The notes below the pieces were generated by a model, which saw only the letters and a program-made list of their open reading frames with translations, did no database searches and had not been told where the DNA came from. 64,000 bases of DNA from Marasmius tenuissimus (lineage: Eukaryota; Basidiomycota; Agaricomycetes; Agaricales; Marasmiaceae), in NCBI GenBank assembly GCA_029532415.1, contig JAQOTA010000069.1:1736001-1800000 (forward strand), read 5' to 3'. Numbering within the stretch: the stretch's first letter is position 1; each line of letters begins with the position of its first letter. Shown one piece after another: positions 21,948 through 33,927 of the stretch. The translations under genes were made by a program, and so were the position numbers.

Positions 21948-24041
21948 ATGGACTCTCGCCCCCTTCGAAGGTCGAACCGCCTTCAGTCTACAGACAACTC
22001 AGAAAGAGATGCAAGTAAAGACATCAGTAATGGAAGGAATGCATCTAATAGCACTCGAAAGCGGAAACAGTCAGAGGATTGTAAGCTCCAAACGACTCTC
22101 AAGTTCTGGTCAATTGTTCGCTAAAGTTGATTTTCCTCAGCTGTCATTGAACGAAAAGATGAACATCAACTCGACATGCGGAACGGCAAACGAATGAAAA
22201 ATACCACCTCCTCAGATATCCATGATGAACCTGAAGTTGCGAGTGGAGAGCAGGGAGCTGTGGGTAGGATTCCTGTAGAGATTCTGACAGAGATATTTCT
22301 ACAGTGTTCTCCTGGGGCCTCATCCTTCAGGGTGTCGGAGACTCCGTGGACTCTCGGACATGTGTGTAGGTATGTGTGCCTTTGTGAAGCATCCTCTGTC
22401 CTCTGACCAAACCTCGTCACTCGATAGACGCTGGCGTCAGGTGGCCTCAAGTACCCCAGAATTATGGCTGACGGTATCGATTCAACCTTGGGAGATATCG
22501 GCCGTGGCAAGAGTGAGCCATCGTGCAGAAATCCTCTGCGAGATGTTGAGCACGATACTGGCAAGGTGCGCCGGAAAGAAAATTCACGTCAAGGTTGGAA
22601 TAGACATTCGACCCCCAAAAAAAGCTCGCTGCTTCTTCAAGCTTTTGCGTTCGACAACACGCGACTGGGCTTCCCTCACTCTTGGTGAGACCTCATACGC
22701 CTTTGAGGCATCTGAAGGGGTAGCCCTATATCCTCAGTCCAGGGACCGGAAGAGCTTCGCATCCCTGGAAGCAGTCACCATTGACGACATGAGTACTTGG
22801 GAACGCCAAGGAAGATTTCTCGAAGCTCTCGAGAAGGCGCCCAAACTTCGCTCTATCACTATCCATCACCTCGACAAAGCGCGCAACGAGTATGCCACGA
22901 GTCAAGTCCGTAATACACTGCCTCTGTTCTGCTGGGCGAAGTTGGTTCATCTTGAGCTGGCTCGCTCGTGGGACTCTTGGTGTGTTCAAGGGCTAGCCTT
23001 GTGCACGAGCCTTCAATCTCTAGTAATATACGCTTCCTGTGATGGCGGCGCAGAACGTCTCCAGTCGATGACAGAACTCAGCACTGTACGAACGGTTCGA
23101 CTTGTAAGTGGTCGATGGGATGATCATTACAAAGGCGCCACGCACTTGGACTTTTGTCGCACACTCAAACTGCCTGGCCTGGAACAGCTCGAGGTGGATA
23201 CGGAAGATGGACTCCAGACTGATATGGAAAACGTAATTGATCTTATTGAGAGATCGGCTCCCACCAAACTCGAATCCATATCCATCGGAGACATCTCCTT
23301 GATGGATGTAACTGTGGGACGGTTGCTTCAGAGCACGCCACAAGTTACAAGTCTCACGATAACCGGACACGTGTTGCCGTACCTCCCCACCGCCATCCTG
23401 TCCGGTGGTCTCCTCCCCAACCTTGAACATCTCAGTGTTGCGAGTAGACCGCGCTGGTCTAGGAGGCATATCTCTCGTCCGACCGTTGCTGCAATCGTAA
23501 ACCTCTTGAAGTCAGGGAATTCAACTGGGACATTGCAGTCGGTGCGCGTTACGGAGAAAGGTTTCGACATGAGGATGGAACGCAGGCACTATCAAGATGG
23601 TACCTTGGCACGAGCTCATCTTGAGTCCACTCTGAATCTCTCCGATCGTTTCTTAGCCTTAGAGCATCTATTCTACGAATTCGTCGAGCGTAGTATCCCG
23701 GAGCACCAAAAGGTCTTGAACGAGGTAAGCGAGACTGTATTCGTCTTTCCTAAATCCAGACTTCTCTGATGGGCGGCTTCAGAACATGCAATTAGTGGAC
23801 TTTATCGTAACTGCAGTGGAGCAGTCTAAGCCCGGCACATGTAGATTCTTAGACTCTTATCACTACAAGGTGAGTGCAGCAACACTGACCCCTGTTCAGA
23901 CTAACACCACTTTCCCTTCAGAGCGCGCATCGGAATTTCAAGGATGTATGCACGTTCCCTTGTGAGTCCGATATCCAGGAGCGCTGGACCACTATCCGGA
24001 AGAGGTTGTTGCGTATAGATCAGGAGAGATGGAAAAGATGA
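21948..24041 (+). CDS. F-box protein, full length (copy 2)
   Basis: The exons 21948-22080, 22141-22369, 22428-23724, 23783-23869 and 23922-24041 encode 621 aa. Order of parts: basic N-terminus (TRKRKQSEDS), F-box (IPVEILTEIFLQC ... TPWTLGHVCRRWRQVASSTPELW, about 80-130), and leucine-rich-repeat-like region (for example LPGLEQLEVD and SISIGDISLMDVTVGRLLQSTPQVTSL). The C-terminal segment ends RLLRIDQERWKR. By family it is a substrate adaptor of an SCF ubiquitin ligase. It is a tandem duplicate of the gene at 19231. About 60 bp before the ATG (GTGAGACC...CATCATCG...GAGAG) is shared, so the promoter was copied too. This is the intact member of the pair. Confidence 0.87.
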
Positions 24042-27000
24042 GGCAGGGGAGCTGTAGATCATATGGCCCCGCCGAACAGCTGGCCGACTTATCCTGATTC
24101 CAATCCGAATCGAGTCCAGAAGTACCAGCGAACGGAAAGAGTCCAGAGTCGATGGGTACAACCGATCTCTCGTAAAGAGGCACAGAAGACGGCCAGAAGC
24201 TTTTGATGGTGGTCGGAAGTAACGTTGACAGCAACGAAGCGGGCTGGTTCGGGGGACATCCGGAAATGGGTCGGAGTGCTTCAGTTTTTACTATTCGGAT
24301 ATGCCAGATTCAACGATGATATGTTTTTTTGAGCCCAACTACCATCCCCTTGAGCTCAGAAATTAGCGGAAAAATTGCATAACAAGACACAGTATGAGTC
24401 TCTTTCAAGGTGTCAACATCAGACGTGCATCATGCGAGCTTAATTAGGCTGCGCCTGGCCCATGGAACCGTACTAAACTTGCTCTGAACATCGACAGTTG
24501 ACAAGCTCGCTGGACTCCCACATCACGAGGACTATAAATCAATTCCGTAGGACATGCACCCGAAGACTTACTACCGGCAAGAGGGGGGAACAAGCGAAAG
24601 TCGTGAGGCTGACCCGAACGTGCTGACTCGGAATATGCACCGTCTATTGCCTAGTACTATAGTATAGTACTTGAAGGAGCAGGAATATCTCGATCATTGA
24701 TGCTTGAAGTCAGAAGTCTGGACAGTGAATCATAAGGTATTCCTTGTGTGGGTGTATGCCAAGGCACCAAACGACCGTCCTCCCTCTCGGGCTCACAAAA
24801 CATGCTGAAAATGAGTCAGTTATGTGGCATTGTGCGACACAGGTAGGTAGGCCTGTAACGGGTCCTTCAATAACAATGGTGAGCATAACAGATAAATATC
24901 TCTTATGCCCATGAGACTGTCAAGACTCAACTGGTTCATGTATTAGGCAATGACAGTTTGAATTATAACACTATGATATCGAGATTAAATCAACGGAGTC
25001 ACATTCCAGGTTGGGATCAAATGGTAAGTCCTGGTCATCTACATTTTACGCTAAACGGAATCCCTTATCAACGCACAATACAGGGGTATATGCGAAGGCC
25101 TTGCCAGTGCCTTTGCGCACATCTTAGAAGAACTGACTTAGTTGGGCACTTTCTGTGAGATCAAAGCGAGCACATACCGTATCTTCGTCGGGTTAAACAA
25201 GTTACAAGTTACAACTGAGAGCCTACAATGCAATGAGTGTGCTATCATGTTCGGGTTTGGGCTTTGTTAAGCTAAAACTCGCCAAAAGAGCCAAGATAGA
25301 TTGGGGTGAGTCGAGTGAGAAGGAATAGAGCAATGAGCTTCACGCACTGATTGGTTGTGGTTGAACGTTGGCCTCTTGTGTTTTGTTCAGCCCTAAGCCT
25401 CTGAATAAGTAAACGGCAACGCCCTGGCGTTATTATGTTTTCCAACTGGAGCCCTGACAAAACCCCGTCCGCTCGATCATGATAGATACGCGCTGAAGAT
25501 ACTGAAATCGCGTCAGCCGAGCTGGTCCGAGCAGAAAGAGAAAAGCCGTCCCGTACATGATATCCTCCCCTGGGTACTTATCCAGACATGTCATTTTCTG
25601 GAGCCTTAGTAACTCAGTCGCGAGGGTTAATTGAAAGGAATACAAAGAGGTGGATCATGAATCGTGATGTCGATGAAGGGTGGACCTGGGGTTGACGACG
25701 ATTCACGAAACAGCGTGATGATGGGGAGGAAGAAAAAGTCTGGCCCAAACAATGCGCAACAGGAAGGGGTGTCACCCGTCACTAATCACACCCGAAAAAT
25801 ACTTTCTTCGACTGCCCGGAGGGCGTCATTGTGGCCCGGGGTTCTATGACGATTCATACTATTCGATCCCATCAAAAAGAACTTCAAGAAGATGTAGATA
25901 CCACTTAAGGTAATATTCAGACTGTAATCGCGCCATTAGAACCATAACCGGGCTTCTCCGGGCGGGGTACCTTCCAGATATATTCCTTTGGAGCGCTACA
26001 TGCCTTTCGAATCTCAACTCCGCCCATTGCAGAATAGGCCGTATGGAGAGGACGGGTCGTGAACGGTCATAAACCTGTAGAATTGTCAATGATTGTGAGG
26101 ACTTCTCATTATGATGCCATTCTGCCGGCGCTGCTTCGCTCAGCGGTCCTTGTCATTCTTATCATAAGCAAGCCAGTTGTTTGAAAGACATATTGAACGT
26201 TTTATCGTAGCACCCTGCATTGTGTGGACTAGTAATAGATACTCGAGAATCAATGGATTCTGCGCTGTGATCAGCCGTGAAAAACTTATTTGTATCCAGA
26301 CTCCATGCCATGTGGGTAGTGAGAAATATATCCTATGCCTCAATTTCGTGGCATCTCTCGAGATATAAATCCCACATAATCCAGTGATTTCCCTTCCTCA
26401 CAGCCTACTGTGACTGACAACTTTGAAATAACAGTTTAAGAATTCAAATGTCCTCAAATAGACTCTGTGTCGGATACTAATGTCAAGTACACATAGTATC
26501 TAGTATCGGGCTGATACTTATTATCAATAGCTCGTGCTGGGCCTGAAGCAGCACCAGCAGTGAAGATCCAGTACTCAGTAAGGATATAACTACAATATGA
26601 CTATTTGAGCAGGCCAGCCCCTACGCGATGTTCCGAGACAGCGGACCGTGTATGTTCTATCCCACCAAAATGGCAGATAGATTATAGATAATACATGATT
26701 ATAAGTGTAACAGTAGCCTCAGAAATGGGTTATTTTGCATTGAATTTTTGCGCAGCGTGCTAGTAGTCTAACAGAGGTCAGGTCATTAGCGCTTATTACT
26801 AGGCTCGCGACTACATATCTGGCTCAAGCGATCTATTGTCCAGTTGTCGAGGGTGCAGGTGTCAGTAAACCACTGGGAGTAGGCCGAGTTGGGCAGACAG
26901 GAGATCCTCTAAGTATCAACGACATCTCGAAGCCCAAAGCTTGTTGACCCCTTGCTACATGGATTATAAACAGAGATGTACTTTTCGAGGGGGGAGTCGG

Positions 27001-27334
27001 CATTTGCCGACAGGCGGGATTTCGCCTGGCTTACGTCCGGCTCAGACTCAGATTCGTGATTTCGAGCCGGATAGACGGGAAATGTCTATCCTACGGCCAT
27101 TCTCAAGCGAGAGGATATGAGCTGAGAGCTGCAGATAATCTTAGGAATGGGTCATGGCCGGAGTACGGGCTGGCGCGGCGGTAATATCAGAAGGAAGGCC
27201 CAATAACGTACATTGATGGGATCGAATAGTACGGATTGACTTGGTACCGTAGACTCGCAAGCCGTCGGTAGGTGAGCCTTACCCGGGCTACTGATGGCGT
27301 CCAAATATGGTATTGCGGAGTGTGAAATGGGGTA
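24042..27334. other. Gene-free 3.3-kb stretch
   Basis: No gene, tRNA or clear repeat was recognised on either strand. Frames are short and without family features. Near its right end (27264-27278) it contains GTCGGTAGGTGAGCC, an inverted near-match to the sequence flanking the far side of the hAT element (32840-32854). Confidence 0.45.
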
Positions 27335-27342
27335 GGTTCACC
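27335..27342. repeat. hAT target-site duplication, left
   Basis: GGTTCACC, identical to 32840-32847. The empty site would read GTAGGTTCACCTAC, a near-perfect palindrome. Confidence 0.93.
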
Positions 27343-27813
27343 TAGTGTTGCCGGAAGGCAAGTCGGGGTCAAGGCCGAGGCGTCCATATTTAGGCGACTT
27401 GATCCGACTCGCCTCGTCAAGCCTTGAGGCCAAGATCACCTTTTTAGGTATCTAGCGCCGTGCTGCCGATTCTCTGTGATCTCCCATACTTATCGCGACT
27501 ATGACGTCGGAGAGGGTGCAGAAACTGTGAGTTGCAACCCTCTCAACGTCATTAGGTTTTCACTGGCCTACTGAGGCTGGGTTAATGTGAATGTTGAAGG
27601 CAGGCGTCGAGTTCTTAGTTTTGCATGAACCCGAGTGAGCGTATGAAAAAGGTTGGTTAGACTACTCTACGACGTAGCCATACACATTTTTCGTAGTATT
27701 ATTTGAACGTCGAACAAAATATCTACATCTCTTACAATCTGGCTTACACCGCCATCCATTTTCATCCGTTTCATGGTTTCGAACGAGGGACTCGAAGTCC
27801 TAGTACAAGTGTA

Positions 27814-28846
27814 TCAGTAAATTTCAAGGCAGACTACAGGGACTAGACGAACCATGGGTATCTCGCTAGATTGTGAAGCTGGTACATCGCTCCATATATC
27901 CTCCATCTCCTCGTTTGGCTCAGAATCGGTTGAGGATCCGTCGGTTGCACCCTGTGTCTCTAACAGCTCGTTGACATCATCAACAGCGTTGACTTTGACT
28001 GATACTTGGTCATGGGCAATCACTCGTGGCCATGCCCGGACTGGGGTGGATGGGGGGAGTAACCGTGATATTTCTGCGAGGGTGGCTGAGCCGTTCCGGA
28101 CAATAGGACTCACATCTTGAGACAAAGAATCTATGTTTGATTGGCGGCTCGAAGAAAGTGTCACATTGATACACACCAACTGGAATAGATGATTTAGCCT
28201 TGTGATCCGTACGACTGGCCTCAAGTATTCTGCGAGGAGAAACCTCACATGCGGCAATACCTAGAATCCGGTCAAAAACATTGAGAGTCGTAGATGTATG
28301 GGCTTACCAGATGCTGTCTCAATGGCTTTGGCATCCCTCTCCAATACAAGATCATCCCGTCCATCACACATGTCGAGAAAATTTGCAGCTTGAGTTGAAA
28401 GACCGTACTGAGAGTCGAGATCTTGAGTGTTCAGTGTGAAGTCCAGGTCTTCGAGACAAAGACTCTCCTTTGGTGATTGGGGTGTGGTCACTATGATTCC
28501 AGAGCTCGATGTTATAGATTTTGAATGGGGTTTTGGTGTGTTTACTGTTTGTGGTTCGGGCGAGCTCTCAACAAGCGTTGTATCTCCTGGATTCTCGTCA
28601 ATGTCGATCGTGCAAATACGGATAATCTGAACAAAATTAAGCATCAAGACAAGAGAAAGAAATAGTGCAAGGTGCACGTACCATTGATCCCGAAAAACAT
28701 GCCTGATCAACGCCGAGAAGTAACGTTGGTTTCATTGAACTAGCTGATACAGGCGAGGTACTGGTGCTATGCTCTTGCCCGGAATCGAGGTGGATGTCGA
28801 TGTACCGCTCTGTTTGCCGTATAATCTTCACAGTTCGTAGCTGCAT
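27814..28846 (-). CDS. Second hAT-borne gene, unknown protein
   Basis: The likely exons 28846-28682, 28626-28308, 28260-28177 and 28130-27814 give 294 aa. No domain is recognised. The protein is Ser/Thr/Pro-rich and acidic. A middle part (DLDFTLNTQDLDSQYGLS) is followed by a region with SLSQDVSPIVRNGSATLAEI, and a strongly acidic stretch (about 250-275, SEPNEEMEDIWSD) lies near the C-terminus. It sits downstream of the transposase gene in the same orientation and wholly between the transposon ends, so it moves with the element. It could be an accessory transposition factor, as known in some other DNA-transposon superfamilies, or captured host sequence; neither can be decided here. The third intron is inferred because splicing restores a long open frame. 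The start may lie further upstream, because the frame stays open there. Confidence 0.6.
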
Positions 28847-29018
28847 GCTGTCTCTATAGTTGGACGTTGGGTGTTGAAGCTTTGAAGTGCAGAACTAATA
28901 TTTGACGCGAAAAACTTCACCTTACTATTTTGTTCTCACGCTCAAAAACACAGGTCTGCTCAATATTTCGCTGCGGGTCCCACACAACACACACACGAAA
29001 ATGAGGACAGAAACAAGC

Positions 29019-32000
29019 TCAATCTGAACTATCTGAACTACTGGTACTGTGAGGAGAGACAGCAGTATTGACTAGACTAAGGAGTTCCTCAAGACGGTGC
29101 TCAGCCAACATATCGTCGACAACCTTTGGACACACATCTATCACCTCCTGTCCCTCATCAGCTTCACAGTCCTCTGTCATCATCTCCAAGCCATGCGTAA
29201 AGTCCATTCGTTCACGTCGGTATATGAACTTCATGATTTGGAGGCGCTCAAAAGTTTCGGGTTTGAGGCAATTACGACGGTCCGTATCTGTTTGCTTGCT
29301 CGATGAGAACACACGCTCACAGGGAACCGCCGATGCTTGGATTGGCAGCACATCCATGGCGATCCGGTACAGTAGTGGGAACCGCGAACGGTTAGCCTGG
29401 AGAAGTATGAGTACAGATTATAAGCTTCAGAAGGAACATAACCACTTACCTGCCACCAACGAAGTAGGTCGAAGTCGGCCATCTCGGGAGACCCATCTTC
29501 AATGATGGGCTCGTCTCGGAACCTGTTCAGCTCTGCGTCTACAACCTGTTCAGCATCCAATTCATTTGTACTATTATCCGAGGAGGTACTGGTCGTGATG
29601 TCTTCAAATGACGAGGTGAGCTCATTGAGGCGAGCCAAACCACGCCGCTGGTTTTGTGCCGCCTGCGAAGCAGAGGAGCTAACCTTAACACGGCTGGCCT
29701 GAGCAGGAACCTCATAAGACTTTGCAGGTGACTCCCGCTGGAACTGGAGCATCTGGTAGCCACGTTAGCCATTCAGTAGACACTGAGTAGGAAACCAATG
29801 CCTACAGTGTCACGAACAATATTCTTGGCTGCCTCATATCCATCTGTAGACCAATACCGTTCGATCCATTCGAACTTGATGGTCGGATTGATGACTGTTC
29901 AGTGTGTAATAGTCAGACCCTAGTACATGACAGAGAAAATGAAGCTAACCCATGGCCAGTACATAGAGAGGAGATCGACGCGAAAGGGCGCAATACTCTT
30001 CCAGCTTGTCAATGGAGGCTTGGATAGCGTGCGCGATCTTCGGGAGTTGAAGCTTGAGCTTGCCGAGATACATAATAAGCTTTTCGTAAAGCGGTAGAAC
30101 GAGTGAGAGGGTTGGCGTCTTCTCTGCCGACAACACCTCTTGTATGGTGTGCGGGAAGAAAAGAAAACGTCGAACGTCAATGAGGACTCTCAACTGTGCA
30201 TCAGTGAGGCCATCTATGATGTCCGAACGTTCCGCGAGAAACTTGTGGACTGCCTATTTCAAGAAAGTCAGAAATATGTTATCTTCAATTGGAAAGGACT
30301 CACTGCATAAAGCTCTAGCAATCGGTCTATCATCAAGAACGTCGAGGACCAACGGGTTTCTACATCCCGTAGAAGAACTACGACACGCAAGATTTTTGGT
30401 GAACCGTCGGGATGCTGGCCCCAACTGCCAGAGGCATTGCCTTCTTGAATGAGGTCCATAAAGTCCTCACGCTTCAGCCCGGAGTTTCGACATGCATTAA
30501 TAACACCCCGTGCTAAGGCACAGACATCATCTTTGAGCGCATCCCAGTACTCAGCGTCGTCGCGGAGGGCCTGTGGTACATTGTTAGACAGATAGTCTTG
30601 CTCTGCCCAGAGCTCATCCGTATCCCACTCGCGAGGGATATCTGTGAGGTGCTTGAGGCCTGTCTGAACTGCGATGTTGATGACGTGAGGAAAGCAGCTA
30701 GTGGAGAAGCAATTAGCATATCATTCGGCAAAAATACACTGTTGAGAAACATACCGTATGCGGTTCAGGGTTGCGTCAAAACGGATGCCGAGTTCTTGAA
30801 GATAATGGGCCACCTCGGACATGCATGTGTTGTTGTTCGATGCATTGTCAAGAGTGATTGCAGAGATCTGAAGAAAGTCAAATGAAAGTCAGTAACATGA
30901 AGATGATAGTGTGAAGTGAGACTTGCCTTATGGACGATGCCAACGTCACGAAGGATTCCCGTTATAATCTTGCCTATATTTGCACCAGTATGCGAGCCCT
31001 TGACATGGCGAAAGGCAATCAATTCCGACCGAAGCTCGAGGTGATTTCCATTCGCACTGTAGGCCATGTAGTGGGCTGTAACTGCCAGGTAGCCTCCGAG
31101 GTCAACTCGGGACCATATATCGGAGGTTAAGGCGATGCGTCCCTCTGCTGTGGTCTGGGTACTCAGGATTAGTATTGGGACATTTGGAATGATATTCAGC
31201 TCACCTGCATACGTTCAATCATACTGATGTACTCCTCTCGGAAGCGCTTCGCTATGTACTCAGCCATAGCGGTCCGATGTGGGAGTTTGTCCTCATCGAG
31301 TTCTTCATTGAGATACAGCAGTAGTTCACGTAGCTCAGGACACTCGATTGTGTTCATGGCCTGAAAATAGATATAACGAATCGGTAGCAACAACAAATGA
31401 AAAGAAAGCGTACCTGATCATCAACGACAAACCACTTGACAAGCCGAAGATAAAAGCCATCGAGAGTAAACCTTGGGCAGGCAAGCTTTCCCTCGGAGAC
31501 CTTCTTGCGAACAGTCTCCCAGCCCTTGAGGTGATTGATGAGCACGAGCTCCTCCCAAAGCGCGCCGTGCTTTTTGAGGTGCTCACGCAGCCGCTTATTT
31601 TGGCCGGCCACGTTGGACCAAGCCTGCCACTTGTCGCTAAGAATTTCAGGTCAGTATCATTCATCGAATGTACAGCTAGACGATACGTACGTGCACAGTC
31701 TACATCCAATGTAGGGGAATTCTTTCTTGGATGGTGGCGAGTGTGAGGGACGGTCATCGTGAGGTAGGGTTTCAGGCCGTTGCTTGGTCTTGAGAGGTCG
31801 CATGAAGTACCAGATGTCAGAAGCGAATGCAGAGTTCACGCGGGCGGCATTTTGGGCGAGGAGAGAGGTGCCGAAATCTGTAGAGGCATTTGCAGTAAAC
31901 GCCTGGGGTGCAAAGGGTGATGGACCAGTAGGCCCCACGCCAGGTACTGGTGACAACGTAGATGATGCGGTAGTAGAGGTACGAGAGGGTGTCGCGGATT

Positions 32001-32466
32001 GGTGAGGATTAGGGGAGTTGACTGACATAGATGAAGGATTACTGGGTGTCGTAGGAGCAGCATTAGAGGGTGAGTTGAGTGGATTAGATGTTGTAGGTGT
32101 TAAAGACGGTGTAGGTGGTGGGGGCGGTACGGTTCTCTGATCAGCCTTTTTCCGTTTCTTGCGTGCCGGTTGGGTATTATTCTTTTTGGCATTGCCAGTG
32201 TCGGTCGTGTGGTATTCGTATCGGTGTATCTGAAAGGTCGCCTGCGGATTGCTCTGTAGTGGTGTGGGAAGGGGTGGTGGTAGCTGAGAGACCTGTGTAT
32301 TTGGTTGAGCTGGTTGTTGAGGGAAAAAGGAGGGATGCAGTCCCCAAGGTGCCGGCTGGCTGTTTGGTCCATTTTGCTGGTGGGCAGCAAGCACTGCTGC
32401 ATAGTGGCAGGCGCAATGGGGAAGGACACCATGGCAGTTCTGGCAGTAGTATACCGGAGCTGCCAT
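29019..32466 (-). CDS. hAT-family transposase
   Basis: Cut-and-paste transposase of the surrounding element. The exons 32466-31691, 31636-31414, 31360-31205, 31154-30927, 30867-30755, 30697-30304, 30253-29950, 29894-29806, 29752-29450 and 29396-29019 join without any stop to 987 aa. The N-terminus has a Cys/His cluster (YYCQNCHGVLPHCACH), then a long Pro/Ser/Thr-rich linker (about 40-230). The RNase-H-like core shows ALTSDIWS and ITLDNASNN, whose aspartates correspond to the first two catalytic acids. RIRCFPHVINIA is another hAT hallmark. The last exon holds the dimerisation domain (DVLPIQASAVPCERVFSSSK...). The fourth intron (30868-30926) has a GC donor. A TATAAATA lies 83 bp upstream (32549-32556). 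The whole frame appears functional. Confidence 0.93.
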
Positions 32467-32548
32467 ACCCTGGGGACGCGAGTTGAAGAAGGGGAAAGGG
32501 GCGGGGGAAGGAAGTGGGAAGAAGCAAACTGGAACGTACCGATGGCCC

Positions 32549-32556
32549 TATTTATA
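32549..32556 (-). promoter_or_regulatory. TATA box of the hAT transposase gene
   Basis: TATAAATA on the minus strand, 83 bp before the ATG and inside the transposon. Confidence 0.5.
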
Positions 32557-32839
32557 CCAAATACCCGTGTCCCTTCGTTGATTCCTTTCAACAAACAGTC
32601 TCGACGCGGACCGACACGTAGCATGTCGCGTTAAAGGCATGATTTCCAGAGGGATAAACAATGACGATCCAGGTGCGGTCGACGAAGACGTTGAGAAGAA
32701 ACTTATGTAATTGAAAGTCCGATGCACACTGTCCTGTTTAGGATTTTCTTCGGGCTGTGTTCCATTCTACTATATATGGTAACCGGCCAAGGCAAGGCGA
32801 GTCTCGCCTTCAAGGCGCCTCTGCCTTCCGGCAACACTA

Positions 32840-32847
32840 GGTTCACC
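32840..32847. repeat. hAT target-site duplication, right
   Basis: GGTTCACC, identical to 27335-27342. Confidence 0.93.
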
Positions 32848-32854
32848 TACCGAC

Positions 32855-33845
32855 TGGTATGCTCGGTTCACTTTTTGGCAGGTCGACCATTTGTGACTTT
32901 GGACTTAGCCAAATTTCGTTGATCGACATTTGTCGCGAACACAAGAATTGTTCTTCAAATTTCCTCACACATGTTAATACATAAAAAATGTATAAGCCTA
33001 GTCTGTAGTGACTATTACATGTCCTTGGTAGCACGAAAAGGTAGAAGATGTAGACGAACCTAAGTTATTGTGAAAATTGTGGTGAACGGCGAAACCAAAG
33101 GTGAATAGGTCACATGTGACACGCACCAGTAACACGGGAGGAAGATGGACACTAAGCATTGCTGTATAACAGGCGGCTGCTTTTCTGAGAGGTGTTGTGC
33201 ATATGTGCATTCGCTGCAGTGCACTTAACGGAGAGATTGGGAGGGATTTTCCGATTTTGAGGTCTGTTCTAGTGCTGGACTTGGACGTACGTGACAATCA
33301 AGTTTGAGATAGCAACGAGCTAAGATAAAGAAGACAGTTAAAGTAAAAGAATAGCTGTGAAAAATACGCACCGATACGCGCCGCAAAGCCCCATGCCATG
33401 GTCCATAGCCCATACAACGTAAATCCTTCAGTATGGGACCTAGAACGAAAAGTAGAGACTGTCGATAGGGTAGCCCAGATATAATTTACGACAGGCGTCG
33501 AGTCTTGGAGATGTTGATGAGTTCAGCGAGGCAGAGGTCCTGTGTTGCTTTGAGAAAAGATGGATCTCGTTCGAATCTCGTTTCTGAGTTGACAGTAAGG
33601 TGACGCCAAGCTAGCATTGAGATATTTGGTGTGAAGGTATAGTGTTCCAGCGCATACAAGTCATCAGAAGACTCGGTAGTTGAAGGTTTGACGAGAGGGT
33701 AAAGCGTAGAGGGAGGTAGAGGAAGGTGGTGGAGGTGGTGGTTGTGGGGGCAAATTGCGAGTGAGCGGAATTTCGCTAAGTCCGTTGTCACAAATGCGTG
33801 ACACGGTAGAAATTGAACCGAGCATACCAGCCGTTCTTTCGAACG
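32855..33845. repeat. Inverted-repeat pair, probable old MITE
   Basis: About 70 bp at 32855-32922 recurs inverted and diverged at 33770-33840. The shared core is GGTATGCTCGGTTCA, followed by scattered matches ending TTTGTGAC...GGACTTAGC. The spacing of about 0.9 kb suggests terminal repeats of a decayed non-autonomous element. The hAT inserted just outside its left edge. Nothing coding was recognised between the arms. Confidence 0.5.
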
Positions 33846-33872
33846 AGCGCGGAGTTTGAAAGAACGGCTGGT
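33826..33872. repeat. Perfect 15-bp hairpin
   Basis: Arms ACCAGCCGTTCTTTC (33826-33840) and its exact complement (33858-33872) flank a 17-nt loop. It overlaps the right arm of the inverted-repeat pair. Confidence 0.8.
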
Positions 33873-33927
33873 CACGAGCCTATTGGTACCGTTGTGGCCC
33901 GGACCCTGCCCTTGATTCTGTCACTTA

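Larger units (their letters stand above)
27343..32839 (-). mobile_element. Complete hAT transposon (5497 bp)
   Basis: Both ends carry the perfect 18-bp inverted repeat TAGTGTTGCCGGAAGGCA, fitting the hAT terminal consensus YARNG. A perfect 8-bp target duplication GGTTCACC lies outside (27335-27342 and 32840-32847), the size diagnostic for hAT. Inside are an intact multi-exon transposase gene (29019-32466) and a second gene (27814-28846), both on the minus strand. The perfect ends and open transposase suggest recent insertion and possible autonomy. Confidence 0.95.

Noticed and set aside
31784..32634. Long open frames on the plus strand over 31784-32634
   Set aside because: They mirror the Pro/Ser/Thr-rich linker exon of the hAT transposase on the other strand.
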